Source: Massiliimalia massiliensis (lineage in GTDB: Bacteria > Bacillota > Clostridia > Oscillospirales > Ruminococcaceae). From it: 64,000 nucleotides of DNA. Shown here piece by piece: positions 34,437 to 43,629 of the stretch (the first letter of the stretch is position 1; the number at the start of each line of letters is the position of its first letter). The stretch is taken from assembly GCF_900155615.1 (NCBI RefSeq), contig NZ_FUHT01000003.1, forward strand, positions 186,001 through 250,000, read 5' to 3'. Made by a program: the position numbers and the translations under genes. Below the pieces are notes generated by a model that worked only from the letters and a program-made list of their open reading frames with translations, made no database searches and had not been told where the DNA came from.

Positions 34437-35315
34437 ATGATGAATGCGGAAAGGCTGGAAAGGATATCCGATGAGGTAAAGGCGCAGGTACTGGTCAGCG
34501 CTCTGCCTTATATTCAGAAATATTACCAGAAGATTGTCGTCGTTAAATACGGCGGGAACGCAATGACAAGTGAAAAACTAAAGGACGCTGTAATGACAGA
34601 CGTTGTGCTGCTTTCCCTGATTGGGGTGAAGGTGGTGCTGGTACATGGCGGCGGTCCGGAAATCAATGATATGCTTAAACGGGTAGGAAAAGAGTCCAGG
34701 TTTGTGGGCGGCCTGCGGTATACGGATAAAGAAACGGCGGGGATTGTGCAGATGGTACTGGCCGGAAAGGTGAACAAAGACCTTGTGAGCCTTTTAAACC
34801 AGCATGGCGGGAACGCAATCGGTTTCTGCGGGATTGACGGCGGAATGATCCGCTGTGAGAAAAAGACCAGCCAGGATCTCGGATATGTCGGCCATATTAC
34901 CGATGTGAACACCAAGCCGATTTTGGACGCGCTGGAAACAGGTTATATCCCGGTAATTTCTACGGTAGCGACCGATGATGCCGGCGATGTCTATAATATC
35001 AACGCGGATACCGCGGCGGCAAAGGTGGCCTCTGCGCTGCACGCGGAAAGCCTGATCTTGATGACAGATATCCGGGGGCTGCTTCGGGATAAAGACGATG
35101 AGGATACCCTGATTCCGGCGGTTGCCGCCAGCGAGGTGCCGCAGCTGATCCGGCAGGGCATTATTTCGGGCGGGATGATCCCAAAAATCGAGTGCTGTGT
35201 CGAGGCAATCCGGCGGGGAGTACAGAAATCCCTGATTATTGACGGCCGAATTCCGCATTCAATTGTCATTGAACTTTTCTCTGATGAAGGAATTGGTACG
35301 CTGTTTACAGCTTAA
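34437..35315 (+). CDS. argB: Acetylglutamate kinase
   Basis: Phosphorylates N-acetylglutamate, the usual arginine-feedback step, about 292 residues. Amino-acid-kinase motifs: VVKYGGNAM, LVHGGGPEI, and the C-terminal GGMIPKIECCVEAI. The start is uncertain. The frame is open to an ATG at 34389 without a ribosome-binding site, and a TTG at 34413 follows AAAGGAAG; I use the ATG at 34437 because it fits the family's usual N-terminus. It lies directly behind argJ. Confidence 0.93.
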   Translation: MMNAERLERISDEVKAQVLVSALPYIQKYYQKIVVVKYGGNAMTSEKLKDAVMTDVVLLSLIGVKVVLVHGGGPEINDMLKRVGKESRFVGGLRYTDKETAGIVQMVLAGKVNKDLVSLLNQHGGNAIGFCGIDGGMIRCEKKTSQDLGYVGHITDVNTKPILDALETGYIPVISTVATDDAGDVYNINADTAAAKVASALHAESLILMTDIRGLLRDKDDEDTLIPAVAASEVPQLIRQGIISGGMIPKIECCVEAIRRGVQKSLIIDGRIPHSIVIELFSDEGIGTLFTA

Positions 35316-35347
35316 CAAATATATGTGAAAAGAAATGGAGAATGGCC

Positions 35348-36535
35348 ATGAGCGCGATTAAAGAACATGACAAAAAACAGATTGTAGGGACATATGCACG
35401 GTTTGACCTGGCGATTGTCAGCGGAAAGAGCGCGACCTGCTGGGACGAAGAGGGAAAGTCTTATATTGACTTTACCTCTGGGATCGGCGTCAACTCTCTG
35501 GGGTACTGCGACGATGAATGGGTGCAGGTTGTGTCTGCCCAGGCGGGAAGGCTGCAGCATACCAGCAACCTCTATTATACCGCACCCTGTGTAGAGCTGG
35601 CAGACCGTCTGTGTGAGGCAACCGGGTATGACAAGGTGTTCTTTGGAAATTCCGGCGCCGAGGCCAATGAAGCCGCAATTAAAGTGGCAAGAAAATACAG
35701 CTTTGACAAATACGGAGAAGGAAGAAATAAGATTGTCTGCCTGAGGAATTCCTTCCACGGGAGGACAGTGACTACCCTTTCAGCTACGGGACAGGATGTG
35801 TTTCACAACTATTTCTTCCCGTTTACTGAGGGCTTTGTCTTTGCCGAAGCAAACGACCTTGTTGACGTCGTTTCAAAACTGGACGACAGCATCTGTGCTG
35901 TCATGTTTGAATGTGTGCAGGGAGAAGGCGGAGTAATCCCGTTGGATGAGGCCTTTCTGCAGGGGCTTATTTCCCTGTGCGAGAAGAAGGATATCCTGAC
36001 CATCGCCGACGAGGTTCAGACCGGCGTCGGAAGGACGGGTACCTTTTTGGCCAGCGAACAGTTTGGAATCAAACCGGATATCACCACCCTTGCCAAAGGG
36101 TTGGGGGGAGGACTCCCGATTGGCGCTGTCCTCTGCAATGAAAAAACCTCCGGCGTGCTTTCCTATGGCGACCATGGCTCGACCTTTGGCGGAAACCCGG
36201 TTGTATGCGCGGGAGCAAATGTATGCGTCAACCGGATTGCGAGCGAGGTGTTCCTGGAAGAGGTGCGCCGTAAATCTCTGATGATCAAGGATGCGCTGAT
36301 GGGGATTAGGGAAGTAGAATCCCTGAATGGGCTTGGCCTGATGGTGGGAATTAAGCTGCGTACCCAGGCGGCAAAGGAAATCGCGCAAAAATGCTTAAAG
36401 AGCGGATTGATGGTACTGACTGCGAAGGAGAAAATCCGGCTGCTGCCGCCTTTGAATATCACAGACGACGAGCTGTTAAAGGGGCTTGAAATTTTGCGGG
36501 GAATCCTGCTGGAATATGAGGAGCCTCTCCTTTAA
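35348..36535 (+). CDS. argD: Acetylornithine aminotransferase
   Basis: PLP-dependent transaminase, fourth step of ornithine synthesis, 395 residues. Class III aminotransferase motifs: FGNSGAEANEAAIKVARKY, SFHGRT, DEVQTGVGRTG and the PLP lysine in TTLAKGLGGGLPIGA. The ATG at 35348 has GGAG seven bases upstream; an ATG two codons earlier is too close. argF follows after ~75 bases. Confidence 0.96.
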   Translation: MSAIKEHDKKQIVGTYARFDLAIVSGKSATCWDEEGKSYIDFTSGIGVNSLGYCDDEWVQVVSAQAGRLQHTSNLYYTAPCVELADRLCEATGYDKVFFGNSGAEANEAAIKVARKYSFDKYGEGRNKIVCLRNSFHGRTVTTLSATGQDVFHNYFFPFTEGFVFAEANDLVDVVSKLDDSICAVMFECVQGEGGVIPLDEAFLQGLISLCEKKDILTIADEVQTGVGRTGTFLASEQFGIKPDITTLAKGLGGGLPIGAVLCNEKTSGVLSYGDHGSTFGGNPVVCAGANVCVNRIASEVFLEEVRRKSLMIKDALMGIREVESLNGLGLMVGIKLRTQAAKEIAQKCLKSGLMVLTAKEKIRLLPPLNITDDELLKGLEILRGILLEYEEPLL

Positions 36536-36610
36536 AAATATTCTATGTCTGAGCGTTATATCATTGGAACCGGATGGTATTCCGGCGATCAGAAAGGAAG
36601 GATGATCAAG

Positions 36611-37522
36611 ATGAAGCACTTATTAAAGATGTTGGATTTAAGCACAGAGGAGATTTTTAGTTTATTGAATCTGGCTGATCAGTTAAAATATGAGCAGAAG
36701 CATGGAATCCAGCATCACCGCCTGAAAGGGAAAACACTGGGAATGATTTTCCAGAAGGCGTCTACCCGGACTCGGGTTTCCTTTGAAACCGGGATGTACC
36801 AGCTTGGCGGATATGCCCTGTTTCTGAGTTCCAATGATTTGCAAATCGGGCGCGGAGAACCGGTGCAGGATACCGCAAGGGTTCTTTCCCGCTATCTGGA
36901 TGGAATCATGATCCGAACCTTTGAACAGAAAGAGGTAGAGGATCTGGCAAAGTACGGTTCTATTCCGATTATTAACGGGCTTACGGATTTCTGCCATCCC
37001 TGCCAGATTTTGGCCGACCTGATGACAATCCGTGAGTTTAAGGGCAGTTTTCAAGGGTTGAAGATGTGCTATGTCGGGGATGGAAACAACATGGCCAATT
37101 CTCTGATCGTCGGCTGCCTGAAGGTTGGGATGCAGGTTAGCGTTGCCTGCCCGGATGGATATCATCCGGATCCGGCGGTGCTGGAATTTGCTAAGGAATA
37201 TGGCGATAGGTTCCTTTTGACTTCTGATGTAATGGAAGCGGCGAAGAATGCCGATGTTATGATTACCGACGTTTGGGCATCCATGGGACAGGAGGGCGAA
37301 GCAAAAGCCCGTCAGGAAGTATTTGCCGGAACCTACCAGATTAACCGTTCTCTGATGGAAACGGCGAAAAAGGACGCTATGGTGCTGCATTGTCTGCCTG
37401 CTCACCGCGGCGAGGAGATCGCAGAGGACGTATTTGAAGCGCACGCAGACGAGATTTTTGAAGAAGCGGAGAACCGTCTCCATGCGCAGAAAGCAGTATT
37501 AGTAAAATTGATGGAAAAATAG
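36611..37522 (+). CDS. argF: Ornithine carbamoyltransferase
   Basis: Converts ornithine and carbamoyl phosphate to citrulline, 303 residues. The carbamoyl-phosphate loop ASTRTRVSFE, the HPCQILADLMT motif, and the ornithine loop HCLPAHRGEEI are intact. The ATG at 36611 has AAAGGAAGG upstream; two earlier in-frame ATGs are less well placed. It is the last gene of the operon, before a strong terminator. The carbamoyl-phosphate synthase genes needed with it are not in the window. Confidence 0.96.
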   Translation: MKHLLKMLDLSTEEIFSLLNLADQLKYEQKHGIQHHRLKGKTLGMIFQKASTRTRVSFETGMYQLGGYALFLSSNDLQIGRGEPVQDTARVLSRYLDGIMIRTFEQKEVEDLAKYGSIPIINGLTDFCHPCQILADLMTIREFKGSFQGLKMCYVGDGNNMANSLIVGCLKVGMQVSVACPDGYHPDPAVLEFAKEYGDRFLLTSDVMEAAKNADVMITDVWASMGQEGEAKARQEVFAGTYQINRSLMETAKKDAMVLHCLPAHRGEEIAEDVFEAHADEIFEEAENRLHAQKAVLVKLMEK

Positions 37523-37532
37523 CTGGCCGATT

Positions 37533-37563
37533 AAGCCGGAGAAGTGCGTTCTCCGGCTTTTTG
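37533..37563 (+). terminator. Terminator of the arg operon
   Basis: AAGCCGGAGAA (37533-37543) pairs with TTCTCCGGCTT (37549-37559), followed by TTTTG. Confidence 0.9.
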
Positions 37564-37762
37564 TTATATTGATCAGAAAAGGTGCGGAAACAATGAAAGA
37601 ATGGCTGAACGGAACGGCATTCAGAAAAAACGGCTGTAAGGTAGCATAGTTTTCAGTGGGCATTTCATATATATGATACCATGACAGGAGGGAAATATCT
37701 CTGTACAGGGACGGCGCTTTACAGAGATGGGATACGCTCCGGAGAAAGGAATGACCAGCGAA

Positions 37763-38941
37763 ATGGGAAAACGCTTCTTGGCGGCGATGGTGTCGCTTCT
37801 GGTATGTGTTGGCTGTATGATGCCGGTTTCAGCAGAAGAAGAGGGTACGGCAGAGAAAAAAACGGAATTGGCTGTAAACGCAAAAGCGGCGATTCTGATC
37901 GAACAGGAAACAGGAACAGTATTGTTTGAAAAAAACGCGGATGAAAAACTCGAACCAGCTTCTGTTACTAAGGTAATGACGATGGCCTTGGTTTTGGAGC
38001 AGGTATCAAAAGGGAAAATCAAGCTGGACGATATGGTAACGGCAACTGCCCGTGCCAAGGAAATGGGAGGCACACAGATTAACCTGGACGACGGGGAACA
38101 GATGTCGGTCTATGATCTGCTGATGGCAGTTGCTGTAGCCTCGGCAAATGATGCGGCGGTTGCCTTGGGAGAATATGTCGGGGGCGGAAGCGAAGCGGCG
38201 TTCGTTGAGATGATGAATCAGAAGGCAAAAGAGCTGCATATGGAAAACACTCATTTTGAAAATACAAACGGCTTGCCGGCGGAGGGCCATCTGACCACTG
38301 CGCGGGATATCGCCCTGATGAGCAGATTTCTTCTGTCATTTGAACAGGCCTCAGAATTCACCTCGACCGACCGGTATCCTATCCGTTCTGATACCAATGA
38401 ATATATGATGCGCAATTCAAATGCCCTTGTCCGAGAATACGACGGATGCATCGGCCTGAAAACCGGCTATACCCAGACAGCGGGACATTGCCTGAGCTCT
38501 GCGGCCACCCGCAACGGGATGACGGTCATCGCAGTTGTACTCGGAGAGAGCGACAGCAAAACGCGGTTTCAAGAAAGCAAGGAGCTTTTGGACTATGCGT
38601 TTGCGCATTATGACCTTTACCGCCCGGAGGTGACCTTTGAGCAGCCGGGCGAGATTCCCGTGAAGATGGGAACGCAGGGCGCTGTCGCCGTAGTCCCTCC
38701 GGCAGAACAGGCTGCCCCGGTTGTTATTAAAAAAGGCGCAGAGCCTAATCTGGAAATAAAAACCGAGCTGGAAGAATCTGTCACCGCGCCGGTGGAGGAG
38801 GGTGCTGTGGTTGGAAAGACGGTTGTTACTTTAGATGGGAAAGAAGTGGGGGCTTATGAATATAAAGCAGCAGAATCTGTCACAAAGCGAACTGTGTGGT
38901 CTGCGATCCAAATGATTTTTTATAGAATATTTACGATGTAG
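37763..38941 (+). CDS. D-alanyl-D-alanine carboxypeptidase (penicillin-binding protein, DacA/DacF type)
   Basis: Exported serine carboxypeptidase that trims peptidoglycan pentapeptides, 392 residues. A signal peptide begins MGKRFLAAMVSLLV, with cleavage likely after VSA. Active-site motifs in order: SVTK (SxxK nucleophile), SAN and KTGYT. The C-terminal beta domain is followed by a hydrophobic/amphipathic tail near the end for membrane attachment, typical of PBP5-like enzymes. AAAGGA lies twelve bases before the ATG at 37763; ATGs at 37727 and 37751 are alternatives. Between the arg terminator and this gene I see no clear promoter beyond a TATGAT near 37671-37676. Confidence 0.92.
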   Translation: MGKRFLAAMVSLLVCVGCMMPVSAEEEGTAEKKTELAVNAKAAILIEQETGTVLFEKNADEKLEPASVTKVMTMALVLEQVSKGKIKLDDMVTATARAKEMGGTQINLDDGEQMSVYDLLMAVAVASANDAAVALGEYVGGGSEAAFVEMMNQKAKELHMENTHFENTNGLPAEGHLTTARDIALMSRFLLSFEQASEFTSTDRYPIRSDTNEYMMRNSNALVREYDGCIGLKTGYTQTAGHCLSSAATRNGMTVIAVVLGESDSKTRFQESKELLDYAFAHYDLYRPEVTFEQPGEIPVKMGTQGAVAVVPPAEQAAPVVIKKGAEPNLEIKTELEESVTAPVEEGAVVGKTVVTLDGKEVGAYEYKAAESVTKRTVWSAIQMIFYRIFTM

Positions 38942-38942
38942 G

Positions 38943-38972
38943 AAGCTGCCGGCAGAATGCCGGCAGCTTTTT
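38943..38972 (+). terminator. Terminator after the carboxypeptidase gene
   Basis: AAGCTGCCGGCA (38943-38954) pairs with TGCCGGCAGCTT (38958-38969), followed by TTT. Confidence 0.92.
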
Positions 38973-38975
38973 CTG

Positions 38976-39000
38976 TGTGAACGGACAGAAAAAGTTCACA
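38976..39000. promoter_or_regulatory. Inverted repeat upstream of pgi
   Basis: TGTGAAC (38976-38982) and GTTCACA (38994-39000) form a perfect 7-base dyad with an 11-base spacer, about 40 bases before the pgi -35. The spacing does not fit a CRP site. It may be a regulator site or chance. Confidence 0.3.
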
Positions 39001-39041
39001 GTTTGCACAAACAATTTTATTTAAAATGTAGGCTGTGAGAC

Positions 39042-39070
39042 TTGAAAAAGGAGGCTGTTTATAGTAGAAT
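39042..39070 (+). promoter_or_regulatory. pgi promoter
   Basis: TTGAAA (39042-39047) and TAGAAT (39065-39070) are separated by 17 bases. Confidence 0.65.
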
Positions 39071-39134
39071 AATAATATAGTTTTAAAGAAGAATGAAAAT
39101 AAATTTTACACAAATTTGGATGGGGGTATTATAG

Positions 39135-40472
39135 GTGTCGGTGACTTTAAATGAAAAGCACTTGACTGCATTTGTCCGCGATCATGAATTAAAAGGGATG
39201 CAGCCGCTTGTGAACGCGGCCCATCAAAAGCTTCATGATAAAACGGGTCTTGGGAATGATTTCCTGGGCTGGATTACCTTGCCGGCAGATTATGACCGGG
39301 AAGAATTTGCCCGAATTCAAAAGGCGGCGCAAAAAATCCAGGCGGATTCCGAGGTGTTGGTTGTAATCGGGATAGGCGGGTCCTATCTGGGCGCGAGGGC
39401 GGTTATCGAGCTATTGCGCTCCCCGATGTACAATAACCTGAAAAAGGATACGCCGGATATCTATTTTGTTGGGAATAATATTAACCCGACCTATCTCAAT
39501 GAAATTCTCTCTATCTGCGACGGAAAAGATATTTCTGTAAATGTTATTTCCAAGTCCGGTACAACAACCGAGCCGGCACTGGCATTCCGGGTGTTCCGGG
39601 AGCTTCTGGAAACAAAGTACGGAAAAGAAGGCGCAAAGGGCAGGATTTACGCGACAACCGACAAGGCGCGGGGAACGCTGAAAGAGCTCTCAGACAAAGA
39701 AGGTTATGAAACGTTTGTCATCCCGGATGATGTCGGCGGCCGGTTCTCGGTATTGACTCCGGTTGGGCTGCTGCCGATTGCGGTTAGTGGCTGTGATATC
39801 CAGGCGCTGATGGACGGAGCAAAGGCTGCACAGGACGCGTATGCTGCTCCTGGCCTCGCAGAGAATGACTGCTACCGTTATGCGGCTTACCGCAATATCC
39901 TCCATGCAAAAGGGAAATCGGTAGAAATGCTGGTCAGCTATGACCCGGCGTTTACTATGATGACCGAATGGTTTAAACAGCTTTTCGGGGAGAGCGAAGG
40001 GAAAGACCAAAAAGGAATTTATCCTTCTTCCGCCACCTTCTCCACTGACCTGCATTCTCTGGGACAGTTTATCCAGGACGGCTCCAGGGTGATGTTTGAA
40101 ACAGTAGTCGACATTCAAAAGCCGAAGCAGGATTTCTTTGTCAAGGATGACCCGGATAATCTGGACGGACTGAATTTCCTGTCAAACCAGAATATGTCGG
40201 TTATCAACCATAAGGCGCTGGAAGGCACTGTAATCGCGCATACGGAAGGCGGAACGCCGAATATGATTCTGGAAATCCCGGAGATGAATGAATTTGAGCT
40301 GGGATATCTGATCTATTTCTTTGAAAAGGCATGCGCTGTTTCCGGATATCTGCTGGGAGTCAATCCGTTTGACCAGCCGGGCGTAGAAAGCTATAAAAAG
40401 AATATGTTTGCGCTGCTTGGAAAACCAGGTTATGAAAGTGAAAAGGAAGCGCTCCTGGAAAAACTGAAATAA
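39135..40472 (+). CDS. pgi: Glucose-6-phosphate isomerase
   Basis: Interconverts glucose-6-phosphate and fructose-6-phosphate in glycolysis, 445 residues, the short Firmicutes form. Sugar-isomerase motifs: [29 protein letters not shown] and [18 protein letters not shown], with [12 protein letters not shown] and the C-terminal [11 protein letters not shown]. The start is a GTG (39135) with GGGGG seven bases upstream. A small hairpin AACATCC/GGATGTT (40480-40502) follows, without a T run. Confidence 0.97.
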   Translation: MSVTLNEKHLTAFVRDHELKGMQPLVNAAHQKLHDKTGLGNDFLGWITLPADYDREEFARIQKAAQKIQADSEVLVVIGIGGSYLGARAVIELLRSPMYNNLKKDTPDIYFVGNNINPTYLNEILSICDGKDISVNVISKSGTTTEPALAFRVFRELLETKYGKEGAKGRIYATTDKARGTLKELSDKEGYETFVIPDDVGGRFSVLTPVGLLPIAVSGCDIQALMDGAKAAQDAYAAPGLAENDCYRYAAYRNILHAKGKSVEMLVSYDPAFTMMTEWFKQLFGESEGKDQKGIYPSSATFSTDLHSLGQFIQDGSRVMFETVVDIQKPKQDFFVKDDPDNLDGLNFLSNQNMSVINHKALEGTVIAHTEGGTPNMILEIPEMNEFELGYLIYFFEKACAVSGYLLGVNPFDQPGVESYKKNMFALLGKPGYESEKEALLEKLK

Positions 40473-40551
40473 AGTCCCGAACATCCGATTAGTCAGGATG
40501 TTATCATAAATCAAGCGGCCAGACCGGCTGTGATTATTAGGAGGAACTGAT

Positions 40552-40956
40552 ATGATTAAATTGATCGTAGGAAGCAAAGGATCCGGCAAAACGAAAGTGT
40601 TGATTGATCTGGTAAATAAGGCTGCGGAGACCTCTACAGGCAGCGTTGTGTGCATAGAAAAGGCGATGAACCTGAATTTTTCGATTAAACCTTCTGTCCG
40701 TTTGGTACATGCGGACGATTATGATATCAATGGATATGACCAGTTTTATGGGTTTATCTGTGGTGTATTAGCTGGGAACTATGATATTACCGATATTTTT
40801 GTCGATGGGATTTTGAGAATTGGCAACCGTGATTTGGATGCATTGGCAACCATGGTGGAAAAGGTACAGGGAATTGTGAAGGATGATGTTGCGATCACCC
40901 TCACTGTATCAACTGATCCGGAGAATCTTCCGGAAAGCCTCAAGGCATATCTGTAA
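40552..40956 (+). CDS. Conserved small P-loop protein of unknown function
   Basis: 134 residues. Walker A reads VGSKGSGKTKVL at the N-terminus, and the hydrophobic strand ending IFVDG could serve as Walker B. The rest is a short alpha/beta fold without further motifs. Such proteins are widespread in Clostridia and often labelled PilT-like from the P-loop alone, which says little about function. AGGAGG precedes the ATG. It lies after pgi and before its own terminator. Confidence 0.75.
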   Translation: MIKLIVGSKGSGKTKVLIDLVNKAAETSTGSVVCIEKAMNLNFSIKPSVRLVHADDYDINGYDQFYGFICGVLAGNYDITDIFVDGILRIGNRDLDALATMVEKVQGIVKDDVAITLTVSTDPENLPESLKAYL

Positions 40957-40974
40957 TCGGGAAATCGCAAGAAG

Positions 40975-41008
40975 AATGACCGGCTGCTGACTTGCAGTCG
41001 GTCATTTT
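40975..41008 (+). terminator. Terminator after the P-loop gene
   Basis: A 13-bp stem (40975-40987/40994-41006, one wobble) around TGACTT, followed by a short T run. Confidence 0.85.
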
Positions 41009-41093
41009 GTGAGAAAACGTTCCTTCGGCAGGCGGAAAAGCTGGGGAAACTGCTGGAATGCCGCCCGGGATTTTAAATTGTTGGATTTTATTA

Positions 41094-41123
41094 TTGACAA
41101 ATTGTGTCACAGTGTATTATAAT
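41094..41123 (+). promoter_or_regulatory. yceD-rpmF promoter
   Basis: TTGACA (41094-41099) and TATAAT (41118-41123) are both perfect, separated by 18 bases. Confidence 0.8.
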
Positions 41124-41152
41124 ATTATGGCACAGCATGATGAGGTGTCTTT

Positions 41153-41653
41153 ATGTCCTATGATCTAAAGCAACTCTTTGAAGTTGTTGGCGAGGTTCAG
41201 GAAATTGACTACCGTTTGAACCTGTCAGAGTATGAGCTTTTTGGCGGAAAACCCTTTATCCGGCCAGTTGTGGTTTCTGGGAAAATTGAAAACCGGGCTG
41301 GTGTAGTAACGCTCCGTTACCGGGCGGATTTTACGCTGCGGCTCCAATGTGACAGATGTTTGGATGAGTTTGAACGGAATGATCATGTTTCGAATGAACA
41401 TGTGCTGGTGAACAAGCTGAATACAGACAACGACGAATATATCCTGCTTCCCGACTTTGTCCTGGATTTGGACGAGTTGGTGCTGGATGATATTTTGTTG
41501 TATCTACCATCGAAGCTGCTATGCAGCGAAGACTGTAAAGGCTTGTGCGAGCATTGTGGACAGAATCTGAACCACGGCAGTTGTGATTGCTGTAAAACAG
41601 CCGAAAAAATAGTTGATCCGCGTCTTGCGGCGCTGGGTGAGCTGCTGAAATAA
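41153..41653 (+). CDS. yceD: YceD family protein (DUF177), 23S rRNA accumulation protein
   Basis: 166 residues. The family signature is present: LRLQCDRCLDEFE in the middle, with the C-terminal cysteine-rich stretch CSEDCKGLCEHCGQNLN suggesting zinc binding. YceD is almost always followed by rpmF, as here after 35 bases, and is implicated in 23S rRNA maturation or accumulation. The start has GAGGTG upstream and a consensus promoter before that. Confidence 0.9.
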   Translation: MSYDLKQLFEVVGEVQEIDYRLNLSEYELFGGKPFIRPVVVSGKIENRAGVVTLRYRADFTLRLQCDRCLDEFERNDHVSNEHVLVNKLNTDNDEYILLPDFVLDLDELVLDDILLYLPSKLLCSEDCKGLCEHCGQNLNHGSCDCCKTAEKIVDPRLAALGELLK

Positions 41654-41688
41654 ACCATTGTGTAATCTGTTGAAGGAGGTGCCCAACC

Positions 41689-41871
41689 ATGGCAGTACCA
41701 AAGAGAAAGGTATCAAAAGCTAGAAGAGATAAAAGACGTTCCAGCGTATGGAAATTGGATGCGCCGGCATTGTCAAAATGTCCGCAGTGTGGTGAATTAA
41801 AAGCCCCGCATAAAGTATGTGGTAGCTGTGGATACTACAAAGGTGTTCAGGTTATCAACAAAGAAGCATAA
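41689..41871 (+). CDS. rpmF: 50S ribosomal protein L32
   Basis: Large-subunit protein L32, 60 residues. It starts MAVPKRKVSKARRDKRRS and keeps the four-cysteine zinc ribbon CPQCGELKAPHKVCGSCG, i.e. the zinc-binding paralogue type. AGGAGG precedes the ATG. It is in an operon with yceD and followed by a strong terminator. Confidence 0.97.
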   Translation: MAVPKRKVSKARRDKRRSSVWKLDAPALSKCPQCGELKAPHKVCGSCGYYKGVQVINKEA

Positions 41872-41936
41872 TTGCAAAATGCTTCTGGAGCAAAGCGGCT
41901 TGGAAGATAGCCGGTAAAGAAGTTCATGAACAGAAA

Positions 41937-41971
41937 AATGCCGCTTGTCAAACACAAGCGGCATTTTTTTA
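41937..41971. terminator. Terminator after rpmF
   Basis: AATGCCGCTTGT (41937-41948) pairs with ACAAGCGGCATT (41954-41965), followed by seven or more T. Confidence 0.92.
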
Positions 41972-42022
41972 AAATGTAGACGCAGACCGAAACACGCGCC
42001 GCATTTTTCCTAGCAGAACTGG

Positions 42023-42051
42023 TTGACGGAATCGGAGAAAAGTGGCATAAT
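42023..42051 (+). promoter_or_regulatory. der promoter
   Basis: TTGACG (42023-42028) and CATAAT (42046-42051) are separated by 17 bases. The predicted start is near 42058. Confidence 0.65.
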
Positions 42052-42057
42052 TTAAAC

Positions 42058-42279
42058 CATAGGATTGGCTTGGCAGGGCACACGCTTTCTGAAAAGCGGG
42101 AACGAAAAAGAGTACGTCAAGCTGGCTGGGAGCAGAATATCATAAGGTATTCTGAAAACAGAACCTGAATAAGATTTAGAGGAAGGAAAAGACAGGACTG
42201 TGCCGGTATGTAGAGGTGGTACAGGGCTAAGGAGCCGAGAAACGAGATTGTTCTCTGATCCAGAAAGGAATACAAAGAG
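42058..42279 (+). other. Structured 5' leader of der, with a T-box-like stretch
   Basis: About 220 untranslated bases with several hairpins: CGCTTT/AAAGCG (42083-42098), TTCTG-AAAA-CAGAA (about 42149-42162), CTGTGCC/GGTACAG and GAGAA/TTCTC near the end. GAGGTGGTAC (42213-42222) resembles the T-box core, and GAACGAAAAAGAGTA upstream resembles the stem I entry. There is no terminator with a T run, and der is not a typical T-box target, so this is probably not a functional T-box. Confidence 0.35.
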
Positions 42280-43614
42280 ATGGCAAAACCAATTGTAGCG
42301 GTAGTTGGCCGGCCGAATGTCGGGAAATCTACCTTGTTTAATAAATTGATCGGCCAGCGCCTTTCCATTGTGGAGGATACGCCGGGCGTGACACGAGACC
42401 GGATTTATGCACCCTGCGAATGGCGCGGGAAACAGTTTATGCTGGTGGATACCGGCGGAATTGAGCCGAAATCGGACGATGTGATTCTCCAGCAGATGCG
42501 TCGTCAGGCACAGATTGCGATTGATACAGCAGATGTGACGATCCTGCTGACCGATATGAAAGACGGCTTGACTGCGACCGATCACGAGGTGGCGGAGATG
42601 CTGATGAAAACGGGAAAACCAATCCTGCTGTGCGTGAATAAGTGCGACTCGGTTGGAGAACCGCCGTTAGAGTTTTATGAGTTTTATAACCTGGGACTGG
42701 GCGAACCGATTCAGCTTTCTGCGGCACATGGGCACGGAACCGGAGACCTGCTGGATGCTGTTTATGAGCTGCTGCCGGAGCATGAAGAGGACGAATACGG
42801 AGAGGAATTTATCCGTGTAGCGGTGATTGGAAAACCGAATGTCGGAAAATCCTCCCTGATCAATAAGCTGGCCAGAGAAGAACGGGCAATTGTGTCCAAT
42901 ATCGCCGGAACGACCCGCGATGCAGTGGATACTGTGGTCGAGAATGAACATGGGAAGTTTGTTTTCATTGATACGGCCGGAATCCGCCGAAAATCTAAGG
43001 TGCTGGAAAACATTGAACGGTACAGCGTCCTGCGCGCGCATATGGCGGTAGACCGAAGCGACGTCTGCGTCATCATGATCGATGCGAACGAAGGCTTTAC
43101 CGAGCAGGACAGCAAGATTGCGGGCTATGCGCATGAACAGGGAAAGGCCTGTATTATCGCGGTCAACAAATGGGATGCTGTGGAAAATAAAACGGATAAG
43201 ACCATGCGGGAGATGACCTCTGACCTGGAAAAAGCGTTCAGCTTTATGTCCTATGCTCCATTCATTTTTATTTCTGCCCAAACCGGACAGCGGCTCAATA
43301 AGCTCTTTGAACTGATCTGTGAGGTAAAGAAACAGAACTCTATCCGGATTACGACCGGTGTACTGAACGATCTGCTTGCATATTGCACGGCAAGGGTACA
43401 GCCTCCGTCTGATAAGGGCCGCCGCTTGAAAATTTATTATATGACTCAACCGAGCACCAACCCGCCTACCTTTGTTGCTTTTGTGAACCGTGCTGACCTG
43501 TTCCATTTTTCCTATCAGAGGTATATCGAAAATCAGATCCGGGAATCCTTTGGCCTAAAAGGAACGCCCATCCGGTTTATTGTCCGGGAGCGTGATACAA
43601 AAGACACGAAATAG
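42280..43614 (+). CDS. der: Ribosome biogenesis GTPase Der (EngA)
   Basis: Essential double GTPase for 50S assembly, 444 residues. Two G domains in tandem: GRPNVGKSTLFNKL with DTGGIE and NKCD, then GKPNVGKSSLINKL with DTAGIR and NKWD. The C-terminal KH-like domain ends near RFIVRERD. AAAGG precedes the ATG. plsY follows after 15 bases. Confidence 0.97.
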   Translation: MAKPIVAVVGRPNVGKSTLFNKLIGQRLSIVEDTPGVTRDRIYAPCEWRGKQFMLVDTGGIEPKSDDVILQQMRRQAQIAIDTADVTILLTDMKDGLTATDHEVAEMLMKTGKPILLCVNKCDSVGEPPLEFYEFYNLGLGEPIQLSAAHGHGTGDLLDAVYELLPEHEEDEYGEEFIRVAVIGKPNVGKSSLINKLAREERAIVSNIAGTTRDAVDTVVENEHGKFVFIDTAGIRRKSKVLENIERYSVLRAHMAVDRSDVCVIMIDANEGFTEQDSKIAGYAHEQGKACIIAVNKWDAVENKTDKTMREMTSDLEKAFSFMSYAPFIFISAQTGQRLNKLFELICEVKKQNSIRITTGVLNDLLAYCTARVQPPSDKGRRLKIYYMTQPSTNPPTFVAFVNRADLFHFSYQRYIENQIRESFGLKGTPIRFIVRERDTKDTK

Positions 43615-43629
43615 TTTGGAGGGAAAACC

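Noticed and set aside
37763-37850. Possible lipobox (VCVGC) in the carboxypeptidase signal peptide
   Set aside because: Position -3 is cysteine rather than Leu or Val, and a good signal-peptidase I site (VSA) follows shortly.
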